A stretch of 64,000 nucleotides of DNA from UBA1429 sp964482225 (GCA_964482225.1 CAYZWT010000003.1:62001-126000); one strand, 5' to 3'. Positions 54,783-62,882 are shown, numbered from the stretch's first letter. Notes: generated by a model from the sequence alone, not told the origin. Made by a program: numbers and translations.

Positions 54783-55888
54783 CCTATATCCAGGGCTTTC
54801 GCAATCCCGCCGCCGCTCGCCACCTGATCGAGCGCATCCACGCCCTGGGCGACGCCGCCCCCATGCGGGTGATGGAGTTCTGCGGCGGCCATACTCACGC
54901 CATCATGCGCTATGGCCTGCGCGAGGCCCTGGCTCCGGCCGTCGAGCTGCTCTCCGGTCCGGGCTGCCCTGTATGCGTCTCCGCCAGCGCCGACATTGAC
55001 CAGGCCATCGGCCTGAGCCTGCGGCCCGGCGTCACCGTGGCCACCTTTGGCGATATGATCCGGGTGCCCGGCAGCGACACGAGCCTGCAAGGGGCCCGCG
55101 CCCAGGGCGGCGATGTGCGCGTGGTCTATTCGGCGCTGGACTCGCTAGAGCTGGCCCGCAAGCTGCCCCAGCGCCAGATCGTGATGCTGGGCATCGGGTT
55201 CGAGACCACCGCCCCCACGATTGCGGCGACGGTCGCCCAGGCCCGCGCCGAGGGGCTGGGCAACTGGAGCGTCTACTCGATGCACAAGCTCACCGATCCG
55301 GCCATGCGCGCCATCCTGGATGCGGGCGAGGTGCGGCTGGACGGCGTCCTGGGCCCCGGCCACGTGGCCGCCATCACGGGCTGGCAGGCCTGGGAGTTTC
55401 TGCCCCGCGAGTATGGCGTGCCCTGCGCCGTCTCCGGTTTCGAGCCCACCGACATCCTCCAGGCGATTCTGGCTCTGGTGGAGAGCCGCCGCGAGGGCGC
55501 GCCCCGGGTGATCAACGCCTATGGGCGGGGCGTCACCCCAGGGGGGAATGCCGTCGCCCAGGGGCTCATGGCGCAAGTGTTCCGCGTGGCGCCCGCCGCC
55601 TGGCGCGGCATCGGTCTGATCCCTGCCAGCGGCCTGGACCTGGCCGAGAGCTATGCCGAGTGGGACGCTCGCCGCCGATTCGATCTGCCCGATGTAGCCG
55701 AGGGGCCCCTGGATGCCGAGGCGGCCCTGGGCTGTCGCTGCGGAGAGGTGTTGCGGGGCGTGACGCTGCCCCCCGAGTGCCCCCTGTTCGGCGGCGCCTG
55801 TACCCCGGCGCACCCGGTGGGCCCCTGCATGGTCTCTGCCGAGGGGGCCTGCGCCGCTCACCATCGCTATGGAAGGAGCGCCGCATGA
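54779..55888 (+). CDS. hypD: Hydrogenase maturation protein HypD
   Basis: 369 residues. Cys35 in EFCGGHTHAIMRYG, Cys63 and Cys66 in SGPGCPVCVS, and the C-terminal cluster (GCRCGEVLRG ... CPLFGGAC ... GPCMVS) that binds the 4Fe-4S are all present, as is GFETTAPT. HypD is the scaffold on which CN and CO ligands are attached to iron, working with HypC and HypE. Its stop overlaps an unusual 28-codon ORF (55885-55971) rather than hypE directly. Confidence 0.95.
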   Translation: MTYIQGFRNPAAARHLIERIHALGDAAPMRVMEFCGGHTHAIMRYGLREALAPAVELLSGPGCPVCVSASADIDQAIGLSLRPGVTVATFGDMIRVPGSDTSLQGARAQGGDVRVVYSALDSLELARKLPQRQIVMLGIGFETTAPTIAATVAQARAEGLGNWSVYSMHKLTDPAMRAILDAGEVRLDGVLGPGHVAAITGWQAWEFLPREYGVPCAVSGFEPTDILQAILALVESRREGAPRVINAYGRGVTPGGNAVAQGLMAQVFRVAPAAWRGIGLIPASGLDLAESYAEWDARRRFDLPDVAEGPLDAEAALGCRCGEVLRGVTLPPECPLFGGACTPAHPVGPCMVSAEGACAAHHRYGRSAA

Positions 55889-56008
55889 CCTGCGATGGCA
55901 TGGCGCTGATGGCCCACGGCAGCGTCCGCTGCCAGAGGGCGCGCAGCGGTAGAAACAGGAGCGTGGCATGACCCGCGATGTGCATGTGTTGATGGCCCAC
56001 GGCAGCGG
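55874..56008 (+). repeat. hypE: Tandem duplication of the hypE ribosome site and first codons
   Basis: AGGAGCG..GCATGACC.GCGATG and TGATGGCCCACGGCAGCG occur twice, at 55874-55924 and 55957-56007, 83 bases apart. The 40 bases following each ATG match at 32 positions. The offset is not a multiple of three, so the first copy is out of frame with hypE. Confidence 0.8.
55885..55971 (+). CDS. 28-codon ORF between hypD and hypE (duplicated hypE start)
   Basis: It has its own AAGGAG site and ATG (55885), which overlaps the hypD stop in ATGA. It reads MTCDGMALMAHGS, nearly the hypE N-terminus MTRDVHVLMAHGS, then a basic unrelated tail, and stops in TGA overlapping the hypE ATG. It could be a leader peptide that couples hypD to hypE translation, or just a scar. 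No known family. Confidence 0.5.
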   Translation: MTCDGMALMAHGSVRCQRARSGRNRSVA

Positions 56009-56990
56009 CGGCGTCCTGAGCCACGAGCTGATCCGGGATGTCTTTGTGCGCCAGCTCGGCAACCAGACCCTGGATGGCCTGGAGGACGCGGCCCTGTTGG
56101 CTCTCGATGGGTCGGCGGGCGGCAACTGGGCCATGACCACCGACTCGTTCGTGGTCAAGCCGCTCTTTTTCCCCGGGGGCGATATCGGCAAGCTAGCCGT
56201 GTGCGGCACGGTCAACGATCTCGCCATGCGGGGCGCACAGCCGCGCTACCTGACCGTGGGGTTCATCCTGGAGGAGGGCCTGGCCCTGGCCGAGCTGGAG
56301 CGCATCGTGGCCTCGATGGCGGCGGCGGCCTGTGAGGCGGGCGCCCAGATCGTGGCGGGCGACACCAAGGTGGTGGAGCGGGGCAGCGGCGATGGCGTGT
56401 TCATCAACACGGCGGGCCTGGGCCGGGCGCCCGAGGGGGTGGATGTCTCGGCGGCCAATGCCCGCCCCGGCGATCTGGTGCTCTTGAGCGGCGCCGTGGG
56501 CGACCACGGCCTCGCCATCATGACCCGCCGCGAGGGGTTGCGCTTTGACACGCCCCTGGAGAGCGACTGCGCCCCGCTGAACGGCCTGGTGGCCGAGATG
56601 CTGGCCGTGTGCCCCGAACTGCACGTGTTGCGCGATCCCACCCGGGGCGGGCTGGCCACGGCCCTGAACGAGCTGGCCGAGGCGTCGCGCGTGGAGATCA
56701 TGGTGCGCGAGGCCGATATCCCCGTGCATCCGGCTGTGGCCGCCGCCGGCGAGCTTCTGGGGTTGGACCCCCTGTATGTGGCCAACGAGGGCAAGCTGAT
56801 CGCCATCGCTCCCGCGTCTTGCGCCGAGGCGCTGCTGGCGGCTATGCGGGCGCACCCCTACGGGCGCGAGGCGGCCATTATCGGCCGCGTGATCGCCGGG
56901 CACCCGGGTCGGGTCGTGCTGGAAACCGAACTGGGCACCCGCCGCCTGCTGGACATGCTCAGCGGCGAGCAATTGCCTCGCATCTGCTAG
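55968..56990 (+). CDS. hypE: Hydrogenase maturation protein HypE
   Basis: 340 residues. MAHGSGGVLSHELI and the PurM-like ATP site (DAALLALDGSAGGNWAMTTDSF, GGDIGKLAVCGTVNDLAMRGA) define HypE. It ends in LPRIC, the invariant C-terminal cysteine that carries the thiocarboxamide later dehydrated to thiocyanate for the hydrogenase iron site. AGGAG lies 6 bases before the ATG. It is distinguished from SelD, a related fold, by the PRIC tail and the hypCD context. Confidence 0.96.
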   Translation: MTRDVHVLMAHGSGGVLSHELIRDVFVRQLGNQTLDGLEDAALLALDGSAGGNWAMTTDSFVVKPLFFPGGDIGKLAVCGTVNDLAMRGAQPRYLTVGFILEEGLALAELERIVASMAAAACEAGAQIVAGDTKVVERGSGDGVFINTAGLGRAPEGVDVSAANARPGDLVLLSGAVGDHGLAIMTRREGLRFDTPLESDCAPLNGLVAEMLAVCPELHVLRDPTRGGLATALNELAEASRVEIMVREADIPVHPAVAAAGELLGLDPLYVANEGKLIAIAPASCAEALLAAMRAHPYGREAAIIGRVIAGHPGRVVLETELGTRRLLDMLSGEQLPRIC

Positions 56991-57030
56991 GCTGTCGCGC
57001 CTGCAGTCGTTCACGCAGAGAGGGATGAGC

Positions 57031-58248
57031 ATGGAGAACGACGCCCGCAAGACCTTGATCGGCGAGGCCATCGGCCACGCCCTGCACGATACATGGTTCG
57101 GCGTGACGCCGGTGCTGCTGGCCGCCGTCAGCACGTCCCTGGCGCTCAGCAACTCGGATATCGGCCTGATGCTGCTCTGTTACCAGGCCGTTTCGTCTAT
57201 CACCCAGCCATTTTTCGGGCGCATGGCAGAGCGCCTGGGCGGGCGTGTCCTGGCGGTGGGGGCCATCCTGTGGACGACGCTACTGTTCACCGGCGCACTG
57301 TTTGCCCCCACCAAGCTGCTCCTGGGCGCCTGCATCGCCCTGGCCGGGTTCGGCTCGGGGGCCTTTCACCCCCAGGGCACGGCCAACGCTACGGTATCCG
57401 GCGGGCAACGCTATGGCGCCACTGCCGCCTCGCTGTTCTTTTTTGGCGGCACCCTGGGCACCGCCTTTGTGGGCTCGGCCCTGGGCGGCTTTCTCATCGG
57501 CCAGTTTGGGCGACAATCCCTGGTGTCCATCTCGGTCCTGATCGTGATCCTGACCCTGACCGTGGTGCGTCGCATGGTGCCCCGCGAGCTGAGCCAACAC
57601 CAGGAGGGGGACAAGGCGCAGCCCCAGGCCCGGAACGGCGCGGCCAAAGGCGCCGCCTGGGCGATCATCGTGGTGTTGCTTGCCAGCATCGCCTTTCGCT
57701 CCCTTGCGCAGCACACCCTCAACACCTACATTCCCAAATACTACCAGGATCTGGGGGTAATGCCTGCCATCTATGGCTTGCTGCTCTCGCTCTTTCTGGC
57801 GGCCACCGCTACGGGCGGCGTGCTGGGCTCCTTCCTGGGCGACCGCATCGGCTTTCAGCGCGTGGTGGCGGGCTCGCTGCTGCTCACAGCGCTGGCCTTG
57901 TTCGGGTTCATGCGCCTGGATGGCCTGGCGGGCCAGGCCTGTTTTGTGTTGACCGGCCTCTTCTTGGGGCCCTCCCATACCCTGCTGTTGGTCTCCGGTC
58001 AACGGCGCTTCCCCCAGCGTATGGCCATGATGTCCGGCATCTTTTTAGGGTTCACCTTTGTCAGTGGGGCGGGCGGGGCCTGGCTGTTGGGCCTGCTGGC
58101 CGACCGCATCGGCCTGGGCGCCGCCCTGGGCTTGCTGCCGATCCCGCTGGTGGCGGGAGCCATCTGCGCCTGGATTGCGGTGCCCAGCGAACGGGCCAGG
58201 GAGCGGACGAGGGAGGCGGAGGCTGCCGCCCTGGAGATACCGTCTTGA
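57031..58248 (+). CDS. MFS transporter, fosmidomycin-resistance-like
   Basis: 405 residues with 12 predicted spans. The opening IGEAIGHALHDTWFGVTPVLL resembles the Fsr-type 'GH...D...G..P.LLP' motif, and QPFFGRMAERLGGRVLAVG is the MFS motif A loop. A long hydrophilic loop (ELSQHQEGDKAQPQ) divides the halves. Likely a drug or small-molecule exporter; the substrate is unknown. Two ATGs lie 6 bases apart; the second (57031) has the better distance from GAGAGGG. It follows hypE at 40 bases and may share its transcript. Confidence 0.82.
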   Translation: MENDARKTLIGEAIGHALHDTWFGVTPVLLAAVSTSLALSNSDIGLMLLCYQAVSSITQPFFGRMAERLGGRVLAVGAILWTTLLFTGALFAPTKLLLGACIALAGFGSGAFHPQGTANATVSGGQRYGATAASLFFFGGTLGTAFVGSALGGFLIGQFGRQSLVSISVLIVILTLTVVRRMVPRELSQHQEGDKAQPQARNGAAKGAAWAIIVVLLASIAFRSLAQHTLNTYIPKYYQDLGVMPAIYGLLLSLFLAATATGGVLGSFLGDRIGFQRVVAGSLLLTALALFGFMRLDGLAGQACFVLTGLFLGPSHTLLLVSGQRRFPQRMAMMSGIFLGFTFVSGAGGAWLLGLLADRIGLGAALGLLPIPLVAGAICAWIAVPSERARERTREAEAAALEIPS

Positions 58249-58361
58249 TTGTCAAGCGGAGACACTTTGGGCCAGATGCTTCAAGATAAGGTCTATGATA
58301 GCCACTGCACAGAATGCAGCGGCAGTACTTCCTTGCGGGCGACTCTCAGGCTCTATGGCCT

Positions 58362-58485
58362 GGAGCGCGGGCTTTAGCCCGCATGCTATTGGAGTTGCTT
58401 ATATTCTATCTTTATAACATGTCTTGTTCTTGGAAACAGTGCAGTTCGCCTTTTGCTTTTCGGTGCGGGCTAAAGCCCGCGCTCC
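58362..58485. repeat. REPIN-like paired palindromes
   Basis: Two perfectly inverted 22-base arms (58362-58383 and 58464-58485), each itself containing the palindrome GCGGGCTTTAGCCCGC or its complement, flank an AT-rich 80-base centre. The whole is a 124-bp REPIN- or MITE-like element. No transposase is adjacent. The rest of 58249-58614 shows no gene. Confidence 0.8.
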
Positions 58486-58614
58486 GATTGCGAGATGCGC
58501 CCACGCATCTGCCCAGATGCCAGCCAGCAGCAGCGCTGCGCCCCAAGAAGCGCATCCGTCTCGCCAAGCCCCTCAATGGCGCCAGCATCGCCAAACGCGA
58601 TTACCCTGGTCCGG

Positions 58615-58643
58615 TTGGCGCGCCGCCCGTTCACGGGTAGAAT
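58615..58643 (+). promoter_or_regulatory. Promoter for the Old Yellow Enzyme gene
   Basis: TTGGCG, 17 bases, TAGAAT, 43 bases before the ATG at 58686. Confidence 0.6.
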
Positions 58644-58685
58644 CGCCGCGATGAACGTAGGCTCATAGCCCAAGAGGAGATAGCC

Positions 58686-59744
58686 ATGCCCCACCTGTTT
58701 GATGCCGTGACGCTGCGCGGCCTGACCCTGCGCAACCGCATCATGATGTCGCCCATGTGCCAATATGTGGCCGAGAGCGATGGCCGGGCCACCGATTGGC
58801 ACATGGTGCACTATGGCAGCCGCGCCGTGGGCGGCGTGGGCCTGGTGATGATCGAGGCCACGGCGGTCGAGCCACGCGGGCGCATCAGCGCCGGCGACCT
58901 GGGGCTCTGGGAGGATGGGCAGATCGAGCCCCTGGCCCGCATCGCGGCCTTTTGCCATACCCACGGGGCGGCGGTGGGCGTGCAACTGGGGCATGCCGGG
59001 CGCAAGGCATGGAGCAGCGAGCGCGGGCAGGGCCCCGAAGCGCCTGTGGCGCCCAGCGCCATCGCCTTTGACGAGGGTTGGCGCACCCCCGAAGCGTTGG
59101 ACGAGGCAGGGATCGAGACGGTGACAGCGGCCTTTGGGCGCGCCGCCGCCCGTGCCCTGGAGGCCGGGCTCGACGTGATCGAGATTCACGGCGCCCACGG
59201 CTATCTGGTGAGCGCGTTCCTCTCGCCCCTGGCCAACCGGCGCGAGGATGCCTATGGCGGCAGTCATGCAGGCCGCGCCAGGTTTGCCGCGCGGGTGGCC
59301 GATGCCATCCGGGGCGAATGGCCCGAGAGCAAGCCGCTCTTTATCCGCCTCTCGTGCACCGACTGGGCCGAGGGCGGCAACCAGCCCTCGGATGCGGCCC
59401 TCTTTGGCCGCTTGCTGGCCGAGCATGGGGTGGATCTGGTGGATTGCAGCAGCGGCGGTGTAGTGAGCGTGCGGCCGCCCGCTTCGCCCGGCTATCAGGT
59501 GCCCTTTGCGGCCTGTGTGCGCGCCGAGGGCGAGGTGCCCACCGCCGCCGTCGGGCTGATCACCCGGCCCGAGCAGGCCGATGCCATCATCGCCTCAGGG
59601 CAGGCCGATCTGGTGGCTTTGGGGAGGGCGCTGTTGCGCAGCCCCTATTGGGCGCACTATGCGGCGCACAGCCTGGGCGTTGCCTCAGAATGGCCCGGCC
59701 CTTACCGTACCATAGAGAACGCCCCGGCCTATCCGGAAAACTAG
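58686..59744 (+). CDS. NADH:flavin oxidoreductase, Old Yellow Enzyme family (YqjM-like)
   Basis: 352 residues. LFDAVTLRGLTLRNRIMMSPMCQY is the FMN-binding opening with the Cys of YqjM-type enzymes; GVQLGHAGRKA supplies the conserved Gln and His neighbourhood; VIEIHGAHGYLVSAFLSPLANRREDAYGG is split here into its motifs IEIHGAHGYL and NRREDAYGG; ALGRALLRSPYW closes the barrel. It reduces activated C=C bonds (enones, nitro compounds) using NAD(P)H. It has its own promoter, and a strong hairpin follows, so it is monocistronic. Confidence 0.92.
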   Translation: MPHLFDAVTLRGLTLRNRIMMSPMCQYVAESDGRATDWHMVHYGSRAVGGVGLVMIEATAVEPRGRISAGDLGLWEDGQIEPLARIAAFCHTHGAAVGVQLGHAGRKAWSSERGQGPEAPVAPSAIAFDEGWRTPEALDEAGIETVTAAFGRAAARALEAGLDVIEIHGAHGYLVSAFLSPLANRREDAYGGSHAGRARFAARVADAIRGEWPESKPLFIRLSCTDWAEGGNQPSDAALFGRLLAEHGVDLVDCSSGGVVSVRPPASPGYQVPFAACVRAEGEVPTAAVGLITRPEQADAIIASGQADLVALGRALLRSPYWAHYAAHSLGVASEWPGPYRTIENAPAYPEN

Positions 59745-59770
59745 GCGGCGTGGGGTTTGTGCGAAACGCA

Positions 59771-59805
59771 GCGAGGGCTCTGGGAAGCGACCCCAGAGCC
59801 CTCGC
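59771..59805. terminator. Bidirectional terminator hairpin
   Basis: 14-bp perfect stem (GCGAGGGCTCTGGG with its complement) and 7-base loop between two converging genes. No T run, so Rho-independent action is uncertain. Confidence 0.7.
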
Positions 59806-59817
59806 TCATGTCTCGCT

Positions 59818-61140
59818 CTAGCTCTCGACAACCGGCTCGCCCACCATTGCGGCGTGCTCATGCGCGGGCTCGGCCCCTTTGTCCTCGCCGGGGATCACCA
59901 CCTCGTCTATGCGCCGTACGGCCCGCGAGGTGAGCGCCCACAGGCAGATCAGAGTCGTCATCGCGCCGGAAGCCAGGTACCAGGAGCGCAGGCCAAAGCG
60001 TTCCACCACGGGCGTCGAAAGGGCCAGGCCCAACGGGATCGCCAGCATCACCCCGCTTTGCACAGCGGATGACACGCGCCCCTGCATCTCGGGCGCTACA
60101 GCGCCCTGCAAGAGCGCCGCAAAGGTCCCGTTGCCGATGGCGCTGAAAAAGGCGAACACGAACCAGCCGACCGCCACGGCCCACAGCGCCGTAGAGGGCG
60201 CGCCGCCCATGCCCACCACAGCCAGGCTCATCAGCGCAAAGGCGCCAAAGGCCGTGGTGACGCGGCTACGCAGGCCGCCCCAGGCGCTCAGGATCAAGCC
60301 GCCCGTGATCAGGCCGATGCCAAAGGCGGATTGCACCATGCTCAGCCCGGCTGCGCCGCCGTCAAAGACGTTGCGCACATAGAGGGGCAAGAGCGTCCAG
60401 ATCGGCGCGCCCAGAAAGTTGAGCCCGATGGCCACGCCGATCACGGCCAACATGCCAGGAAAGCCCCGCACATAGCGCAAGCCGTCCAGCATGTCGCCCA
60501 CAACCGCCTTGGCCCCCACGCCCGTCGGCTTGTGCTCCGGCTCGGGGATCCGCACGAACAGCAGCGGCACGATGGCGATGATGGCGGTGACCACGTCAAT
60601 GAACATGACCTGATGCAACGCCAGCAGCGCCAGGGCCAGGGCCCCCAGGGGCGGCCCGATGACGTTCACGGCCCCGCCCAGGGCCTGGTTCAACCCCTGC
60701 ACCCGCGAGAGCTGGGCCTTGGGCACCATCATGGTTGTGGAGGCGTGCATGGCGGGATGGTGAAAGATGCCGCCCAGGGCGCGCCCGACCATGATCACGT
60801 ACACATGCCATATCTGGAGGCTGCCCTGCCAAAAGAGCCACGCCAGCCAGAAGGAGAGCAGGGCGATGAACCCATCGGCGACGATCATCACCAGGCGGCG
60901 GTTCCAGCGATCCACATAGGCGCCCGCCAGGGGCCCCAGGATGATCTGGGGCAGCATGGCGACGGTGGTGGCCGTGGCCAGGACGGCGGCCGAGCCGGTG
61001 AGATCGGTGAGCCACCAGACCAGAGCGAACTGGGCGATGGCGCTGCCGACCCAGGAGAGCGCCTGGCCGGTCCAGATCGGGAAAAAGGTCCAGCCCCAAC
61101 GAGGCGCGGGCTGCTTGGCGGCTTGGGTCGCGGTGGTCAC
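59818..61140 (-). CDS. MFS transporter (MFS_3/enterobactin-exporter-like)
   Basis: 440 residues with 12 spans. WTGQALSWVGSAIAQFALVWWLTD and LGPLAGAYVDRWNRRLVMIVAD (motif A-like D.W.RR) are typical of the MFS_3 group, which exports siderophores or drugs. The start is GTG at 61140, 5 bases after the pentapeptide gene stop; GAGGAGG lies upstream. It probably belongs to the DUF2089-pentapeptide transcript, an association that hints at a drug-response operon but does not prove it. Confidence 0.85.
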   Translation of the reverse strand: MTTATQAAKQPAPRWGWTFFPIWTGQALSWVGSAIAQFALVWWLTDLTGSAAVLATATTVAMLPQIILGPLAGAYVDRWNRRLVMIVADGFIALLSFWLAWLFWQGSLQIWHVYVIMVGRALGGIFHHPAMHASTTMMVPKAQLSRVQGLNQALGGAVNVIGPPLGALALALLALHQVMFIDVVTAIIAIVPLLFVRIPEPEHKPTGVGAKAVVGDMLDGLRYVRGFPGMLAVIGVAIGLNFLGAPIWTLLPLYVRNVFDGGAAGLSMVQSAFGIGLITGGLILSAWGGLRSRVTTAFGAFALMSLAVVGMGGAPSTALWAVAVGWFVFAFFSAIGNGTFAALLQGAVAPEMQGRVSSAVQSGVMLAIPLGLALSTPVVERFGLRSWYLASGAMTTLICLWALTSRAVRRIDEVVIPGEDKGAEPAHEHAAMVGEPVVES

Positions 61141-61145
61141 GTTGG

Positions 61146-62432
61146 TCAGTCCTCCTCAGGGGCGGGGCTGGAAGGCTCTGCCTTGCGGCTGAACATCCGG
61201 CCCAGATCGCCCAGATCGATGTCGATATCCAGATCGCCCAGGTCGACATTGATGTCCAACCCCTTGAGCAACTCGTCCACCAGGGCGGTGCCCCGCAGGT
61301 TCGTGTGCTCGGTCTTCATGCCCTCCATGCGGGCATCCTTGAGGTTGGCCCCCAACATGCTACAGTGCTCCAAAAAGGCGTTGGTCAGATCGGCGCCGGT
61401 GAGATTGGCGGCCTGCAAGTTGCAGTGCGCCAGGCGCGCGCCGCTCAGGTTGATCTCTGCCATGCGCGCGGCTTGCAGGTTGACATGATCCAGGCGTTGC
61501 CCGGCCAGGTTGGCCTCGTTCAGAACGGCGGCCTGTAGGTTCGTGTGGGTCAGGTGGGCGCCGCGCAGATCGACCCTTGCCAGCCGGCTGGCCTGCATAT
61601 TGGCGTGATCCAGCTTGGCCTCGGCCAGCGTAGCCCCTTCGAGCCGGGCGGCCTGCATGTTGGCATGGCTCAGGTCAAGGCCGCGCAGATCCAGACCCTC
61701 CAGGTTGGCCGCCTGCAGATTGGGCCGCGACATGCTCATCTCGCTCGTCTTGGCGCCGCGCAGGTCGGCAGCCTGCAGGTTGATGCGCTCCAGGTTGGCG
61801 CCGGAGAGATCGGCGTCGTTCAGGCGAGCGGCCTGGGCGTTGGCCCGCACAAGCCGGGCCCCGGCCAGTCGGGCGCCCGTCAGATTGGCGCCCTGCAGGT
61901 TGGCGCGCTCCAGGTTGGCTTTGGTCAGATCTGCCTCTTGTAGGTTGGCGCGGATCAGGTTGGCCCGCAGCAAGCGCGCGGCGCTCAGGTTGGCGCCCTG
62001 CAGGTTGGCGCCGCGAAAGTTGGCGCCCTCTAGATTCATGCCGTGCAGATCCGCGCCGCGCAGGTCGGCGCCGCGAAAGTCGCGCCGCTCCCGGTCGGGC
62101 TGCTCGTCATCCAGCCCAAAGGGTTCCCGCTCGTCTCTATCGGGACGAGGCGCGGCGGGGGGTTCCTCGTCCAGACCAAAAGGGACCGTGGCCTCACTCA
62201 AGATCGTGGTGGGGCGCTCGGGCCGGGGGGGCGCCTCGGGCGCGGCCAGGGGCCGGGTGGCGCGCTCTGCGGGCTGGGCCGGGGCGGCCTGGCCGCGCTG
62301 TTGGGCGGCCTCTTGCTCCAAGGCCGACAGCAGGCGGTTGGCCTCGGCGATGCTCAGCTTGTGCTCGGCTACCAGAGCCAGGATCTCGAGCTGCTCCGCC
62401 TCAAAGTTACGGGATTCGGTTCGGTCGGTCAT
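61146..62432 (-). CDS. Pentapeptide-repeat protein with N-terminal SHOCT-like domain
   Basis: 428 residues. Residues 1-40 form a short two-helix domain (EILALVAEHKLSIAEANRLL) like those that precede effector domains in LiaX/SHOCT-type proteins. A Pro/Ala/Glu linker with two similar PFGLD boxes (84-88, 104-108) follows. Residues 118-380 are pentapeptide repeats, A(D/N)Lxx, forming a right-handed quadrilateral beta-helix. The tail repeats a DLGDLD-type motif. Pentapeptide proteins can mimic DNA or act as scaffolds (Qnr, MfpA); the function here is unknown. The ATG overlaps the DUF2089 stop in ATGA. Confidence 0.88.
   Translation of the reverse strand: MTDRTESRNFEAEQLEILALVAEHKLSIAEANRLLSALEQEAAQQRGQAAPAQPAERATRPLAAPEAPPRPERPTTILSEATVPFGLDEEPPAAPRPDRDEREPFGLDDEQPDRERRDFRGADLRGADLHGMNLEGANFRGANLQGANLSAARLLRANLIRANLQEADLTKANLERANLQGANLTGARLAGARLVRANAQAARLNDADLSGANLERINLQAADLRGAKTSEMSMSRPNLQAANLEGLDLRGLDLSHANMQAARLEGATLAEAKLDHANMQASRLARVDLRGAHLTHTNLQAAVLNEANLAGQRLDHVNLQAARMAEINLSGARLAHCNLQAANLTGADLTNAFLEHCSMLGANLKDARMEGMKTEHTNLRGTALVDELLKGLDINVDLGDLDIDIDLGDLGRMFSRKAEPSSPAPEED
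61362..61841 (-). repeat. 60-base (20-residue) coil-phased repeat in the pentapeptide gene
   Basis: The pentapeptide NLQAA (NAQAA, NMQAA, NMQAS variants) recurs exactly every 20 residues at residues 198, 218, 238, 258, 278, 298, 318 and 338, often preceded by a His two residues earlier. Twenty residues equal one turn of the beta-helix, so eight successive coils begin with the same face. Confidence 0.85.
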
Positions 62433-62833
62433 GATGCTTCCTCTTCTTCGCTACGCTTGAGGCTGGCCAGTTGCCGGGCGGCCTCAGATACCTCTACGAT
62501 GCCGGACTGGACTTGTTGCAGAATCTGCCTGCGCAATTCCGCAATGGGGTCGCTGGGGGGCGCCGGCTCGCCTTCCAGGCCCAGGGCCTCGATCACCTCG
62601 TTGAGCTGGGCGCGCAGTGTCCAGTACGATTCGGACATCTCGCGCTCCATCTCTTTGAGGTTGCCGCGGTTGCGCACAAACGCCTCGATAAAGGCGAGGG
62701 TCTTGGGGTCCAGCCGGCAGAACCGGCAGGGCTCCCATTGTCCGCGGATGAGGGTCTCGCACGCGGGGCAGCGCATCTCGGTTACCACCAGATCGCCGCT
62801 ACAACTCGGACAGGCTTCCAAAATCTTGCGCAT
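62429..62833 (-). CDS. DUF2089 zinc-ribbon protein, probable DNA-binding regulator
   Basis: 134 residues. Three CxxC pairs (Cys8/11, 22/25, 36/39) form a zinc ribbon; LDPKTLAFIEAFVRNRGNLKEMEREM and SYWTLRAQLNEVIEAL match the DUF2089 helix-turn-helix ('GNLKE.ER.....SY.T.R..L..'). The C-terminal ILQQVQSGIVEVSEAARQL is helical, as in proteins that pair with SHOCT-like partners. Likely a sensor-regulator controlling the downstream pentapeptide and MFS genes. A near-consensus promoter and AAAGGAGGT make this the best expressed minus-strand start seen here. Confidence 0.85.
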   Translation of the reverse strand: MRKILEACPSCSGDLVVTEMRCPACETLIRGQWEPCRFCRLDPKTLAFIEAFVRNRGNLKEMEREMSESYWTLRAQLNEVIEALGLEGEPAPPSDPIAELRRQILQQVQSGIVEVSEAARQLASLKRSEEEEAS

Positions 62834-62853
62834 CGTACCTCCTTTCGTTGGGC

Positions 62854-62882
62854 AGTATACAAAAAGATTGCTGAAATGTCAA
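62854..62882 (-). promoter_or_regulatory. Strong promoter of the DUF2089-pentapeptide-MFS operon
   Basis: On the minus strand consensus TTGACA, 17 bases, TATACT, in a locally AT-rich stretch. The transcript start is about 15 bases before the ATG. Confidence 0.85.

Noticed and set aside
55885..55971. TGA at the end of the short ORF as a selenocysteine codon (selB is present)
   Set aside because: Read-through does not continue into a matching frame, since hypE is in another frame, and no SECIS-like hairpin follows the TGA.
55968..56990. Annotation of the PurM-like protein as SelD because of selB
   Set aside because: The C-terminal PRIC motif and the hypC-hypD context identify HypE; the SelD N-terminal Cys/Sec-Gly-rich motif is absent.
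61146..62432. Regularly spaced ~60-base repeats that could suggest a CRISPR-like array
   Set aside because: The repeats lie in one long open frame encoding pentapeptides, vary in sequence and have no spacers of unrelated sequence or nearby cas genes.
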